DNA of 10,057 bases from Oscillospiraceae bacterium. GTDB lineage: Bacteria; Bacillota; Clostridia; Oscillospirales; Ruminococcaceae. Both the position numbers and the translations under genes were made by a program. Each line of letters starts with the position of its first letter. Position 1 is the first letter of the stretch. Shown piece after piece: positions 1 to 7,336 of the stretch. The DNA lies in contig JAEDJF010000050.1 in assembly GCA_016296485.1 (NCBI GenBank), positions 1-10,057 of the forward strand, in the 5' to 3' direction. Under the pieces are notes generated by a model. It did not search any database, was not told the origin of the DNA, and worked only from the letters and a program-made list of their open reading frames with translations.

Positions 1-1942
1 CGACGTCCGCCCTCGCGTGGGCGGGGGCGTCGTTGACGCCGTCCCCGACCATTGCGACCCGCTTTCCGCTTGCGGAAAGCTCCTCGATTTCCTTTTCCTT
101 GTCCTCCGGAAGGACCTCCGCCACAGCGGTTTTGATGCCGAGCTCGTCTTTTACTGCGTTCGCGGCGGCCTTGGTGTCGCCGGTGAGCATCACCGTTTCG
201 ACCCCCATTTTATTGAGCGCTTCCACCGCCGCTTTTGAGCTTTCCCGGACGGTGTCCGCCGCCGCAAGAACGCCCAAGGGGCGGTTTCCTTCGGAAACGT
301 AAAGGGGCGTTCTTCCGAGCTTCGCCGTTTCATGCTCAAAGGCGGCAAATTCGGAAAGGTCGGCGCCGATTGATTCCATAAGGCGGCGGTTCCCGACGCA
401 GTATTCCTTTCCGTCAAGCTTTCCGACAACGCCCCGCCCCGCAAGGGCGGAAAATTCTTCGGTATCCTTTGGCTTTACGCCCAGCTCCTCCGCCTTTTTG
501 AGCACGGCGGCGGCAAGGGGGTGCTCGCTTCCGTGCTCAAGGGAAGCAGCGACGGAAAGGAGCTCCGTTTCGGAAACGCCGCTTCCCGGGGCGACAGCCT
601 TTATTTCAGGAACGCCCTCGGTCAAGGTTCCGGTCTTGTCGAAGACGACGGTGTTTATATTTCCGGCGTGCTCAAGAGCCTCGGCGGATTTTATCAAAAT
701 TCCGTTTTCCGCGCCCTTTCCCGTTCCGACCATTATCGCCACGGGCGTCGCGAGCCCGAGGGCGCAGGGGCAGGAAATTACGAGCACGGAAATTGCGCTT
801 GTCAGCGCGAAGGAAAATTCCGCCCCCAAAAACATCCAGACGGCGAAGGTCAAAAGCGCTATTCCAATGACCGTAGGAACGAAAATTCCCGAAACCTTGT
901 CCGCAAAGCGGGCTATGGGCGCTTTGGAGGAGGAAGCCTCCTCCACAAGGCGGATTATTTTCGCGAAGGAGGTGTCGCTTCCGACCCGCTCTGCGGTAAA
1001 TTTTATGAAGCCGCTCTTATTTATCGTCGCGGAATAGACCTTGTCGCCGACGGTCTTTTCCGCCGGCATGCTTTCGCCCGTCAGGGCGGACTCGTCAACG
1101 GCGGCGCTTCCCTCGGTAATAACGCCGTCAACGGGTATTTTCTGCCCCGGGCGGACGAGCACCGTATCGCCTATTTTAACCTCCGCCGCCGGGACGAGCT
1201 TTTCCTCCCCGTCCCGCAAAACCGCGGCGGTCTCCGGCGCCATATCAATGAGCTTCGAGAGGGCGTCGGAGGTTTTTGATTTCGAGCGCGCCTCGAGATA
1301 TTTCCCCACGTCGATGAGGGTCACTATCATTCCCGCGCCCTCGAAATAGAGCCCCATCACGAGCTCATGGGCAAGGTGAAATTCGCCCGAAAAGACGGCG
1401 GAAGCGATTTTCGCCGTGACGTAAATTCCGTAAATATACGAAGCGCCGGCGCCGATGGCGATAAGGGAATCCATATTCGGCGCAAGGCGGAAAAGGTTTT
1501 TAAAGCCGTTCGTGAAGTACTTATAGTTGATTGCGATTATGGCGCCCGAAAGAATAAACTGCGCCAGCGCCATATTGAGGGCGTTCTCCCCGCCGGAAAG
1601 GAAGCCCGGAATCGGGAAGCCCAGCATATGACCCATCGCAATCCACATAAGCGGCACGAGGATTATCACCGAGAGGATAAGCCTTGTTTTAAGCTTGTCC
1701 GCCGCCTTTTCGGCGGCTTTTGTGGCGTTTTCCCTTGCGCCCGCCGTTTCCGGCGCGGCGCCGTAGCCGGCGTTTTCAACCGCCGCCACTATTGCCGCCG
1801 GGGAGGCGCTCCCCTCGACGGTCATTGAATTTGTCAAAAGGTTCACGGAACAGGCAGTCACCCCGGGCACCGCGGAGACCGCTTTTTCGACCCTCGCGCT
1901 GCAGGCGGCGCAGCTCATTCCCGTAACAGTATATTTTTCCAT
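1..1942 (-). CDS. copA: Copper-exporting P1B-type ATPase CopA (C-terminus beyond window)
   Basis: Cu(I)/Ag(I) efflux pump of the cytoplasmic membrane, driven by ATP. The frame is open for 647 codons and is cut by the left edge, so roughly the last 90-100 residues are missing. In order: one N-terminal heavy-metal-associated domain with GMSCAAC (C11, C14), membrane segments starting near residue 80, the actuator TGES at 288-291, the ion-site CPC at 391-393, the phosphorylation motif DKTGT at 435-439, the nucleotide-binding HP at 474-475, and hinge GDGVNDAPA at 633-641. These are the P1B-1 landmarks; the TM7-TM8 copper ligands lie outside the window. The start has AGAGGA upstream, overlapping the csoR stop 13 bases before it, so copA is the second gene of a csoR-copA operon. 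Oddity: after DAPA the sequence reads HARADV where a leucine is usual. Copper rather than zinc is inferred from CPC, the HMA domain and the CsoR neighbour. Confidence 0.96.
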   Translation of the reverse strand, partial: MEKYTVTGMSCAACSARVEKAVSAVPGVTACSVNLLTNSMTVEGSASPAAIVAAVENAGYGAAPETAGARENATKAAEKAADKLKTRLILSVIILVPLMWIAMGHMLGFPIPGFLSGGENALNMALAQFILSGAIIAINYKYFTNGFKNLFRLAPNMDSLIAIGAGASYIYGIYVTAKIASAVFSGEFHLAHELVMGLYFEGAGMIVTLIDVGKYLEARSKSKTSDALSKLIDMAPETAAVLRDGEEKLVPAAEVKIGDTVLVRPGQKIPVDGVITEGSAAVDESALTGESMPAEKTVGDKVYSATINKSGFIKFTAERVGSDTSFAKIIRLVEEASSSKAPIARFADKVSGIFVPTVIGIALLTFAVWMFLGAEFSFALTSAISVLVISCPCALGLATPVAIMVGTGKGAENGILIKSAEALEHAGNINTVVFDKTGTLTEGVPEIKAVAPGSGVSETELLSVAASLEHGSEHPLAAAVLKKAEELGVKPKDTEEFSALAGRGVVGKLDGKEYCVGNRRLMESIGADLSEFAAFEHETAKLGRTPLYVSEGNRPLGVLAAADTVRESSKAAVEALNKMGVETVMLTGDTKAAANAVKDELGIKTAVAEVLPEDKEKEIEELSASGKRVAMVGDGVNDAPAHARADV

Positions 1943-1955
1943 ATGGACCGTCCTC

Positions 1956-2261
1956 TTATTTCATCAGTTTCTGCAGGGTTTCAACCAGCTCGTCAATTAC
2001 CTCGTCCTTGCCCTCCCGAAGGTCCCGGGCGACACAGCCGCGCATATGGCTCGCGATGAGCTCCCGGTTAAAGGCGTTGACTGCGGCGTTCACCGCCGCG
2101 CACTGCACCAGAATGTCGTTGCAGTAGGCGTCGTTTTCGACCATATTGCGTATTCCCCGAATCTGCCCCTCGATGCGGTTTAAGCGGTTGACGAGCTTCT
2201 TTTGCTCCTCCCCGGAGCGGAGAGTCTTTTTTTCGCAGCAGCTATGTTTTATATTGTCCAT
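1956..2261 (-). CDS. csoR: Copper-sensing transcriptional repressor CsoR
   Basis: DNA-binding repressor of the CsoR/RcnR family (DUF156), 101 residues, all-helical with no winged helix. Members bind operator DNA when metal-free and let go when Cu(I) binds. The Cu(I) ligands of CsoR are Cys-His-Cys; here C47, H72 and C76 keep exactly the 25- and 4-residue spacing of the M. tuberculosis protein, and Y46 matches its second-shell tyrosine. The core signature is visible as LNRIEGQIRGI (27-37). The second-shell glutamate is not exactly at the expected position (E91 is one off), so that detail is uncertain. A short tail with H6, C8 and C9 precedes the fold and might add thiols. GAGGT lies six bases before the ATG. 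It is the first gene of the operon with copA and is autoregulated, judging by the two operators in its promoter. The persulfide sensor CstR is less likely because the histidine ligand is kept and copA follows. Confidence 0.95.
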   Translation of the reverse strand: MDNIKHSCCEKKTLRSGEEQKKLVNRLNRIEGQIRGIRNMVENDAYCNDILVQCAAVNAAVNAFNRELIASHMRGCVARDLREGKDEVIDELVETLQKLMK

Positions 2262-2279
2262 TTATTTACCTCTTATTAT

Positions 2280-2308
2280 TTTATACCCCTTGGGGGTATT
2301 TTTATAAT
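2280..2308 (+). promoter_or_regulatory. Possible divergent promoter toward feoB
   Basis: On the plus strand, a perfect -10 TATAAT (2303-2308) lies 17 bases after a weak -35 TTTATA (2280-2285). Operator O1 would fill its spacer. The leader to feoB would be about 145 bases. The TATAAT may be only an accident of the near-palindromic -10 of the opposite promoter, so this is tentative. No better promoter was seen nearer feoB: TTGTCA at 2394 and TATAAA at 2420 are 20 bases apart. Confidence 0.3.
2283..2299. promoter_or_regulatory. CsoR operator O1 (start-site proximal)
   Basis: ATACCCCTTGGGGGTAT is an inverted repeat with perfect 7-base arms (ATACCCC/GGGGTAT) around TTG. It matches the GC-rich CsoR operator pattern (runs of C then G flanked by TA). 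Relative to the csoR promoter it covers about -2 to +15, so bound CsoR would block the start site. Confidence 0.85.
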
Positions 2309-2332
2309 ATACCCCCAAGGGGTATTTGTCAA
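2304..2332 (-). promoter_or_regulatory. csoR-copA sigma-A promoter
   Basis: On the minus strand, TTGACA (2332-2327), a 17-base spacer and TATTAT (2309-2304): a perfect -35 and a five-of-six -10. The predicted start is near 2297, giving a leader of about 36 bases to the csoR ATG. Operators O1 and O2 overlay the promoter, which predicts tight repression without copper. Confidence 0.85.
2309..2325. promoter_or_regulatory. CsoR operator O2 (in promoter spacer)
   Basis: ATACCCCCAAGGGGTAT is the exact reverse complement of O1, nine AT-rich bases away. It lies inside the 17-base spacer between the -35 and -10 boxes of the csoR promoter, so bound CsoR should exclude RNA polymerase. The two sites form one 43-bp inverted repeat centred at 2304. 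Confidence 0.85.
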
Positions 2333-2458
2333 GGGTTTAACTGAAAAAATTTAAAGCGGTCTCTCTGCCTTCGGGCAAAACGGCGGCGCGCTTTTGTCAT
2401 TTTTTCTTCCAGACGGCGATATAAATATAGACAAACCGTTTTTTAAAGAGGTAGGAAA

Positions 2459-4222
2459 ATGGAGAAAACTATTGCCCTTGCGGGGGCGCCGAACTGCGGA
2501 AAAACGACGCTTTTCAATCTTATTACCGGGAGCCGCGCCGCCACCGGAAACTGGGCGGGGGTCACGGTCGAAAAGAAAATCGGGCGGCTCAAAGCCGACC
2601 CGGATTACGAGGTCGTTGATCTTCCGGGGGCGTACTCCCTCACCCCGTACAGCCTTGAGGAGAGCGTCACGAGGGATTTTCTCCTCGGCAGATGCGCAAA
2701 GGCTGTAATTTGCGTCATCGACGGAACGAAGCCCGAAGCGGGAATTTACCTTGCTTTGGAGCTTCGCTCCCTTGGCGTTCCGGCGGTTTTGGCGGTGAAT
2801 TTCGCCGACGAACTCAGAAAAATGGGCGGCGACGTAAACCTCGCCGCTCTTGAAAAAGAGCTTGGCTTCCCCGCCTTTTTAATCAGCGCAAAGAGCGGCG
2901 AAGGAGTAGGCGGCCTTGCCGCCGCGGTCCTTCGGACCGCCGGCGGCGCCGGGCTTTTGCCCGGCGCGCCGCTCCCGGAACGGGAGCGGCACAAGGCCGC
3001 CGAAGAAATTGCGAGGAGCTGTTTTACCTTTGAGGAAAAAGGTAAGGGCGTCCTCGAAAAGCTGGACCGCTTTCTTACGGAGAGCCGCTTTGCCGTACTG
3101 GTCTGCCTTCTTCTGGTGCTCATAATGTTCCTCGTGGTGTTCGGCTTTCCGGGAACCGTGCTCAAGGGTGCCGTTGACCTCGCCTTTGAAAAGCTCCAAA
3201 GGGCGGCGGGCGCCGCTCTCTCGGCTTTTGGGGCGAGCGGCTGGGCAATAAGCCTTCTGGTTGACGGGGTTATCGGCGGCTTCGGCTCGGTCATCAGCTT
3301 TCTTCCCCAGACGGCGCTGATGTTTTTCATAATATCCTTCCTCGAGGACAGTGGATATATGGCAAGAGCTGCTTTCGTTTCGGACAAAGCTCTGCGCCGT
3401 TTCGGTCTCGGCGGGCGGTCAATAATTCCGGTGCTCATGGGCTTTGGCTGCACCGTTCCGGCGGTGCTCGCGGCGAAGAGCAACCCGTCACAGCGGGAGC
3501 GCCTTCTCACCGTGTCGGCGCTCCCCTTTATCCAGTGCAGCGCGAAGCTCCCGCTCTACCTTCTATTCGCGGCGGAGCTTTTCCCGAAACACCGCGCCGG
3601 GGCGGTCGCCGGAATCTATCTTCTCGGAATCATTTTCGCCCTCATCTACTGCTATCTCAACAAGCAAAACGAAAGCGCCGGCTTCGTGCTCGAAATTCCG
3701 CCCTGCCGGATGCCGTCCCTTCGGAGCATCATAAAGAGCACCGCCTACAAATGCGAGGGCTTCGTTTTCAAGGCGGGAACCGTCGTTCTGGCGGCGAACG
3801 TCGCCGTCTGGGTTCTTAGCTTTTTCGGACCGGGCTTTCGCCCCGCCGAAAGCCCGGCGGAAAGCCTCCTCGGAATCCTCGGGCGGTTCATCGCCCCAAT
3901 TTTTGCTCCCCTCGGAATCGGCTGGGAGGGGGTCGTCCCGCTCTTTTGCGGTCTTGCCGCAAAAGAGGCGGGGCTTTCCGCCCTTCTTCTTCTCTCCGGC
4001 GGAAACATCGGAAATGTATTTTCCCCGGCGCAGGCACTCTCCTTCCTCCTATTCTTCATATTTTACAGCCCTTGTTTCGCGGCGCTCGGCGCCATAAAGG
4101 AGGAACTGGGCGCAAAGACTGCGTTTAAAATTTTCTTTTTCCAGACCGCCCTCGCCTACGGAATTTCCTTCGTTTTTTACCAGTTCGCGGCGCTTTTCCA
4201 AAACCTCGGCTCGGTTTTATAG
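2459..4222 (+). CDS. feoB: Ferrous iron transporter FeoB family protein (short form)
   Basis: Membrane protein with an N-terminal GTPase that supports Fe(II) uptake. GTPase motifs: G1 GAPNCGKTT (9-17; usually GNPNCGKTT), switch threonine in NWAGVTVE (31-38), G3 DLPG (54-57), G4 NFAD (114-117; usually NMxD) and G5 SAK (143-145). Membrane segments begin near residue 210. The membrane part keeps FLEDSGYMARAAF, GFGCTVP (C331), PFIQCSAKLP (C360; usually PFMSCGARLP) and GLAAKE, which mark the two Gate repeats of FeoB. At 587 residues it is shorter than the usual 650-770, with a reduced linker and no cysteine-rich tail. GAGGT lies six bases before the ATG. No feoA is adjacent. It is divergent from csoR-copA and convergent with sigF, so it forms its own unit. 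The family is clear; the metal is less so, since some FeoB paralogues carry other divalent metals and this copy sits beside a copper operator. Confidence 0.92.
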   Translation: MEKTIALAGAPNCGKTTLFNLITGSRAATGNWAGVTVEKKIGRLKADPDYEVVDLPGAYSLTPYSLEESVTRDFLLGRCAKAVICVIDGTKPEAGIYLALELRSLGVPAVLAVNFADELRKMGGDVNLAALEKELGFPAFLISAKSGEGVGGLAAAVLRTAGGAGLLPGAPLPERERHKAAEEIARSCFTFEEKGKGVLEKLDRFLTESRFAVLVCLLLVLIMFLVVFGFPGTVLKGAVDLAFEKLQRAAGAALSAFGASGWAISLLVDGVIGGFGSVISFLPQTALMFFIISFLEDSGYMARAAFVSDKALRRFGLGGRSIIPVLMGFGCTVPAVLAAKSNPSQRERLLTVSALPFIQCSAKLPLYLLFAAELFPKHRAGAVAGIYLLGIIFALIYCYLNKQNESAGFVLEIPPCRMPSLRSIIKSTAYKCEGFVFKAGTVVLAANVAVWVLSFFGPGFRPAESPAESLLGILGRFIAPIFAPLGIGWEGVVPLFCGLAAKEAGLSALLLLSGGNIGNVFSPAQALSFLLFFIFYSPCFAALGAIKEELGAKTAFKIFFFQTALAYGISFVFYQFAALFQNLGSVL

Positions 4223-4232
4223 CCGGGATACA

Positions 4233-4275
4233 AAAGCGGCGGGGTCTCCCCCGCCGCTTTGTTTGGATTTTTCGC
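4233..4275. terminator. Bidirectional terminator between feoB and sigF
   Basis: A 12-bp perfect stem (AAAGCGGCGGGG at 4233-4244 with CCCCGCCGCTTT at 4249-4260) and a four-base TCTC loop. On the plus strand it is followed by TTTGTTTGGATTTTT. On the minus strand a short TTTTG follows. It lies between two convergent stop codons, so it probably serves both genes. Confidence 0.85.
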
Positions 4276-4280
4276 CGTGC

Positions 4281-4964
4281 TCACCCGCTCAGCTCCTGAC
4301 GGAGCCTTTCTAGTATCTTCTTTTCCCGTCGTGAGACCTGCACCTGGGTCATACCGAGGACGGCGGCGGTCTGGGTCTGGGTCTTGTTTTCGTAATAGCG
4401 CAGGGCTATCAGCTTTCTGTCCCGCTCGTCAAGGGCGGAAACCGCCTGGATTACGGAAAGGCGCTCGGCAATCTGCTCCTCCGGGGATTCCACCGGAACG
4501 TCCGCCTGTCCGCCGCCGTCGTCCTCGTCCGCCGTCAGCGAAATCACCGGGGCGGCGGCGCAGATTGCTTCCGTCACGTCCTCCTCCGGCACCTCAAGTA
4601 TCTTCGCGAGCTCGGAAATGGTGGGCTCCCGCCCCTCCCTATGGGAAAAGGTCTCCCGCTCCCGCATCACCTTCATTGAAAGCTCCTTCAGGGTGCGGCT
4701 CACCTTCACGGTGCCGCCGTCCCGGAAAAGCCGCCTTATTTCCCCGAGAATCACCGGGACGGCATAGGTTGAAAAGCGCACGCCCCTTTCGGTATCAAAG
4801 GCGTCAAAGGCTTTCACGAGCCCCATACACCCCGCCTGGAACAAATCTTCGTACTCGATTCCCTTGCCGCTGAAGCGGTGGGCGCAGGAGTGGACAAGAC
4901 CGAGGTTTTCCGTTATAAGTATATCTCTGTCGGCACGGTTGTCAGTAATTTGAGTTACCGACAT
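4281..4964 (-). CDS. sigF: Forespore-specific RNA polymerase sigma factor SigF
   Basis: Sigma-F directs the first compartment-specific gene expression in the forespore. The 227-residue protein has sigma region 2 (about 19-85) with the hallmark stretches YEDLFQAGCMGL and VRFSTYAVPVILGEI, region 3 starting at GTVKVSR, and region 4 at the C-terminus with a helix-turn-helix around QTAAVLGMTQVQVSR. It is shorter than the 255-residue B. subtilis protein, mainly at the N-terminus. AAAGGA lies seven bases before the ATG. The start is separated from the spoIIAB stop by one base, so the two are translationally coupled. The order spoIIAA-spoIIAB-sigF sets it apart from the related SigG and SigB. In the family it is held inactive by SpoIIAB until SpoIIAA frees it. 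It is the last gene before the terminator; spoVA genes do not follow. Confidence 0.97.
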   Translation of the reverse strand: MSVTQITDNRADRDILITENLGLVHSCAHRFSGKGIEYEDLFQAGCMGLVKAFDAFDTERGVRFSTYAVPVILGEIRRLFRDGGTVKVSRTLKELSMKVMRERETFSHREGREPTISELAKILEVPEEDVTEAICAAAPVISLTADEDDGGGQADVPVESPEEQIAERLSVIQAVSALDERDRKLIALRYYENKTQTQTAAVLGMTQVQVSRREKKILERLRQELSG

Positions 4965-4965
4965 A

Positions 4966-5403
4966 TCAGTTTCCTTTCGACACGATAGTTTTTTCGAGAG
5001 TCACCGTGGTGCCCTTACCCTCTTTCGAGCGGACCTTGAGCTTGTCCATGAACGAATCCATGATTGAAAAGCCGAGCCCCGCCCGCTCCCCGGTTTCACA
5101 GGTGGTAAAGAGCGGCTCCATCGCCTTTTTGACGTTCGGAATCCCGCAGCCCCTGTCCCGGATTGTGATAACGACCCTTGCGCCCTCGAAGATTTTTACG
5201 TGTATGTAAACTGTACCGATATTTTCCTTGTAGCCGTGGACTATACAGTTGGTGACCGCCTCGGAAACGGCGGTCTTTATATCCGAAATCTCCTCCACCG
5301 TCGGGTCGAGCACAGCAATAAACGAAGCTACGGCGCTCCGCCCGAACGCCTCGTTACAGGAGCGGCTCTCAAAAGAGAGCTTCATCTCGTTTATCGGTTT
5401 CAT
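4966..5403 (-). CDS. spoIIAB: Anti-sigma F factor and serine kinase SpoIIAB
   Basis: A GHKL-fold protein of 145 residues (B. subtilis 146) that binds and silences sigma-F and uses ATP to phosphorylate SpoIIAA. The N box is SEAVTNCIVHGY, with catalytic E48 and Mg-binding N52. The G1 box is RDRGCGIP (82-89) with ATP-binding D83, and the ATP lid ends in TGERAGLGF (104-112). The ATG overlaps the spoIIAA stop by four bases (ATGA), and AAAGGAGG lies ten bases upstream inside spoIIAA, both signs of coupled translation that keeps the partners in proportion. In the known pathway, dephosphorylated SpoIIAA attacks the SpoIIAB-sigma-F complex in the forespore. RsbW-type kinases share the fold, but the gene order decides for SpoIIAB. 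Confidence 0.96.
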   Translation of the reverse strand: MKPINEMKLSFESRSCNEAFGRSAVASFIAVLDPTVEEISDIKTAVSEAVTNCIVHGYKENIGTVYIHVKIFEGARVVITIRDRGCGIPNVKKAMEPLFTTCETGERAGLGFSIMDSFMDKLKVRSKEGKGTTVTLEKTIVSKGN

Positions 5404-5729
5404 ACAAGGCTTTCCTCCTTTTTGTCCTGGTCGCTGAGCAGCTTTTCAATTCCCGCCATTCGCATGACCTTGCTTATATATTTCGGCGCGTTTTGAATTA
5501 CGACCTTTCCGGAAATATCGCGCATCAGCTTCCAGCGCCCCATTACGAGCCCTATCCCGGAGCTGTCCATAAAGGTCACTCCTCCGAAATCAAGAATCAG
5601 CACCTCCGGGTAGGACATTTCCACAGCCCTGTCGATTTTCTCCCGAAGCGCCCCGGCGCTGTGGTGGTCAACGTCACCGGAAATATAAGCGGTGACGCTC
5701 GTATCGTCAATATCAATATCTACCGGCAT
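5400..5729 (-). CDS. spoIIAA: Anti-anti-sigma F factor SpoIIAA
   Basis: A STAS-domain protein of 109 residues that releases sigma-F from SpoIIAB. The phosphorylation motif MDSSGIG is at 54-60; by alignment with B. subtilis the target serine is the second one, S57. The early GDVDHHSA stretch (18-25) is also typical of the family. SpoIIE would remove the phosphate; it is not in the window. The start has a strong GGAGGTG five bases upstream. It is the first gene of the operon and lies just after the terminator of the flavoprotein gene. B. subtilis uses a sigma-H promoter here; I could not find a convincing sigma-H pair in the short gap. RsbV is the closest alternative and is ruled out by context. 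Confidence 0.96.
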   Translation of the reverse strand: MPVDIDIDDTSVTAYISGDVDHHSAGALREKIDRAVEMSYPEVLILDFGGVTFMDSSGIGLVMGRWKLMRDISGKVVIQNAPKYISKVMRMAGIEKLLSDQDKKEESLV

Positions 5730-5762
5730 TTTTTCACCTCCGAATTACGCTCTGCCGTCCTT

Positions 5763-5808
5763 GCAAATAAAAAAGGACCGGCCTTTATCTAATGATAAAG
5801 GTCGGTCC
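5763..5808 (-). terminator. Rho-independent terminator after the flavoprotein gene
   Basis: On the minus strand, 5808-5794 pairs with 5789-5775 in a 15-bp stem (one A-C mismatch) closed by a four-base ATTA loop, then TTTTTTATTTGC. It starts 28 bases after the flavoprotein stop and ends shortly before the spoIIAA ribosome binding site, so it separates the two units. Confidence 0.88.
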
Positions 5809-5835
5809 GTGATTATTTTGTCGAAGCGGTGCTCA

Positions 5836-7224
5836 TCAAACTAATTTTCTTCCCATGAGCACGCCCATTACGGAGGACATCATAAGTCCTCTCGTCCAGC
5901 CGCTGGAATCGCCGAGGCAGTGGAGCCCGGGACAGCTCGTGTTGAAGTTTTCGTCCATCTCCACCTTGTTGCTGTAGAACTTCAGCTCCGGAGAATAGAG
6001 AAGGGTTTCATAGGAGGCGAAGCCCGGAACCACCTGGTCCATCGCCTGTATGAAATTGATGATATTGGTCATCGCCCGGTAGGGCATTGCGGCGGTGATG
6101 TCGCCGGCGACGGCGTCAACAAGGGTGGGCTTCACGTTGGCGTGGGCAAGCTCCTTATCCCAGGTGCGCTTTCCGTCGAGAATATCGCCGTAGCGCTGGA
6201 CGAGTATTTTCCCCGCGCCAAGCATATTGGTGAGCTCGCCCACCTTCTGGGCGTACTCAATGGGCTGGTTAAAGGGGTAGGTAAAGTTATGGGAACAAAG
6301 TATCGCGAGGTTCGTGTTGTTGGACTTCGTCTCCTTGAAGGAATGTCCGTTGACGACGGCGAGGTCGTTGTCGTAGTTCTCCTGGCTGACGAAGCCGCCG
6401 GGGTTCTGGCAGAAGGTGCGCACCTTGTTCTTATAGGGCGCGGGGTAGCCCACGAGCTTCGATTCATAGAGAACGGAGTTCACCTTCTCCATTATTTCGT
6501 TTCTCACTTCAACCCTTACGCCGATATCGACGGTTCCCGGGCGGTGGGCGATGTTGTGCTCGGTGCAGAGCTTTTCGAGCCAGTCGGCGCCCCGGCGTCC
6601 GGTGGCGACGACGGTGCTGTCGGCGTCGATTTCAAAGGAATCCTTTCCGTTGGTTACGAAGGCGCCGCAGCAGCGGTCACCGTCGAACTTAAGGTTGGTG
6701 CACTCGTAGCCGAAATACATCTCGACGCCGTTATCAAGAAGATATTTTTCGATTCTTCCGTAAAGGTCCTGGGCCTTTTCGGTGCCGAGGTGGCGAATGG
6801 GGCAGTCCACAAGCTGAAGCCCCGCCTTGATGGCGTTGCGGCGTATCTCCTTTTTCTCCTCCTCGTGACCGAGACCCTCAATGTGTTCGTCCGCGCCGAA
6901 CTCGAGGTATATTTTATCCGTATAGTCGATGGTCTCCTGCGCAAGGTCCTCGCCGATAAGGGTCGGAAGGTCGCCGCCGACGGAGGAGGAAAGGCTCAGC
7001 TTTCCGTCGGAAAAGGCGCCCGCGCCGGAAAAGCCCGTGGTGATATGGCAGTAGGGCTTACAGTTCATACATTTTCCCGTTTTTGCCTTCGGGCAGCGGC
7101 GCTTTTCGACGGGCTGTCCCTTTTCAACAATAACGATTTTTTTCTTGCTTCCGAGCCGGAGCATCTCGATTGCCGTAAAAATTCCCGAGGGACCCGCTCC
7201 GATAATGACTACGTCGGTTTTCAT
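5836..7224 (-). CDS. NAD(P)/FAD-dependent oxidoreductase, COG2509-like
   Basis: An uncharacterised FAD-dependent dehydrogenase of 462 residues. The Rossmann dinucleotide motif GAGPSG is at 9-14, with E34 ending the second strand to hold the ADP ribose. A cysteine cluster follows (C44, C52, C55, C59 in a CPK-x5-CMNC-x3-C pattern), then TGFSGAGAFSDGKL. A second flavin-binding region near the C-terminus reads CLGDSSGWTRGLMMSSV, where family members usually have GDGAG-TRG. The cysteines could bind a metal or iron-sulfur centre or form a redox disulfide; the sequence does not decide. There is no signal peptide or membrane segment, so it is cytoplasmic. It has its own promoter and terminator and seems to be transcribed alone. 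GGAG lies about ten bases before the ATG. The substrate is unknown, and I see no functional link to the downstream spoIIA genes. Confidence 0.88.
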   Translation of the reverse strand: MKTDVVIIGAGPSGIFTAIEMLRLGSKKKIVIVEKGQPVEKRRCPKAKTGKCMNCKPYCHITTGFSGAGAFSDGKLSLSSSVGGDLPTLIGEDLAQETIDYTDKIYLEFGADEHIEGLGHEEEKKEIRRNAIKAGLQLVDCPIRHLGTEKAQDLYGRIEKYLLDNGVEMYFGYECTNLKFDGDRCCGAFVTNGKDSFEIDADSTVVATGRRGADWLEKLCTEHNIAHRPGTVDIGVRVEVRNEIMEKVNSVLYESKLVGYPAPYKNKVRTFCQNPGGFVSQENYDNDLAVVNGHSFKETKSNNTNLAILCSHNFTYPFNQPIEYAQKVGELTNMLGAGKILVQRYGDILDGKRTWDKELAHANVKPTLVDAVAGDITAAMPYRAMTNIINFIQAMDQVVPGFASYETLLYSPELKFYSNKVEMDENFNTSCPGLHCLGDSSGWTRGLMMSSVMGVLMGRKLV

Positions 7225-7250
7225 TTTTTCTCAACTCCACAAATTATTGC

Positions 7251-7279
7251 AGTATAATTATATCACAGCTTTTCGTCAA
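7251..7279 (-). promoter_or_regulatory. Sigma-A promoter of the flavoprotein gene
   Basis: On the minus strand, TTGACG (7279-7274), a 17-base spacer and TATACT (7256-7251), each five of six to consensus. The predicted start near 7244 leaves a leader of about 20 bases with GGAG in it. A perfect TATAAT overlaps the spacer but has no matching -35. Confidence 0.6.
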
Positions 7280-7336
7280 TGTCACGAACAGAATGTGAAT
7301 TATTTGGCGCCTCAGCCCGAAAATTTGAGCTGAAAG

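Noticed and set aside
1831..1850. TTGTCAAAAGG in copA, similar to the recombinase half-site
   Set aside because: Only one half-site matches, with no dyad partner; it is ordinary coding sequence of the HMA domain.
2333..2458. Metal riboswitch (NiCo or iron-sensing type) upstream of feoB
   Set aside because: Only a small TGCC-TTCG-GGCA hairpin (2366-2377) is visible; no multi-helix junction or conserved riboswitch core could be recognised.
4259..4873. 204-codon open frame on the plus strand, rich in Arg and Pro
   Set aside because: Antisense to sigF, begins inside the terminator, composition typical of a shadow frame.
5920..7257. 445-codon open frame on the plus strand
   Set aside because: It is antisense to the well-supported flavoprotein, has no family motif, and its frame is a by-product of GC-rich codon use.
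7300..7336. CTCAGC...GAGCTGA dyad before the VWA terminator hairpin
   Set aside because: Arms of five bases around a 10-base or longer loop, expected by chance; no T-run follows.
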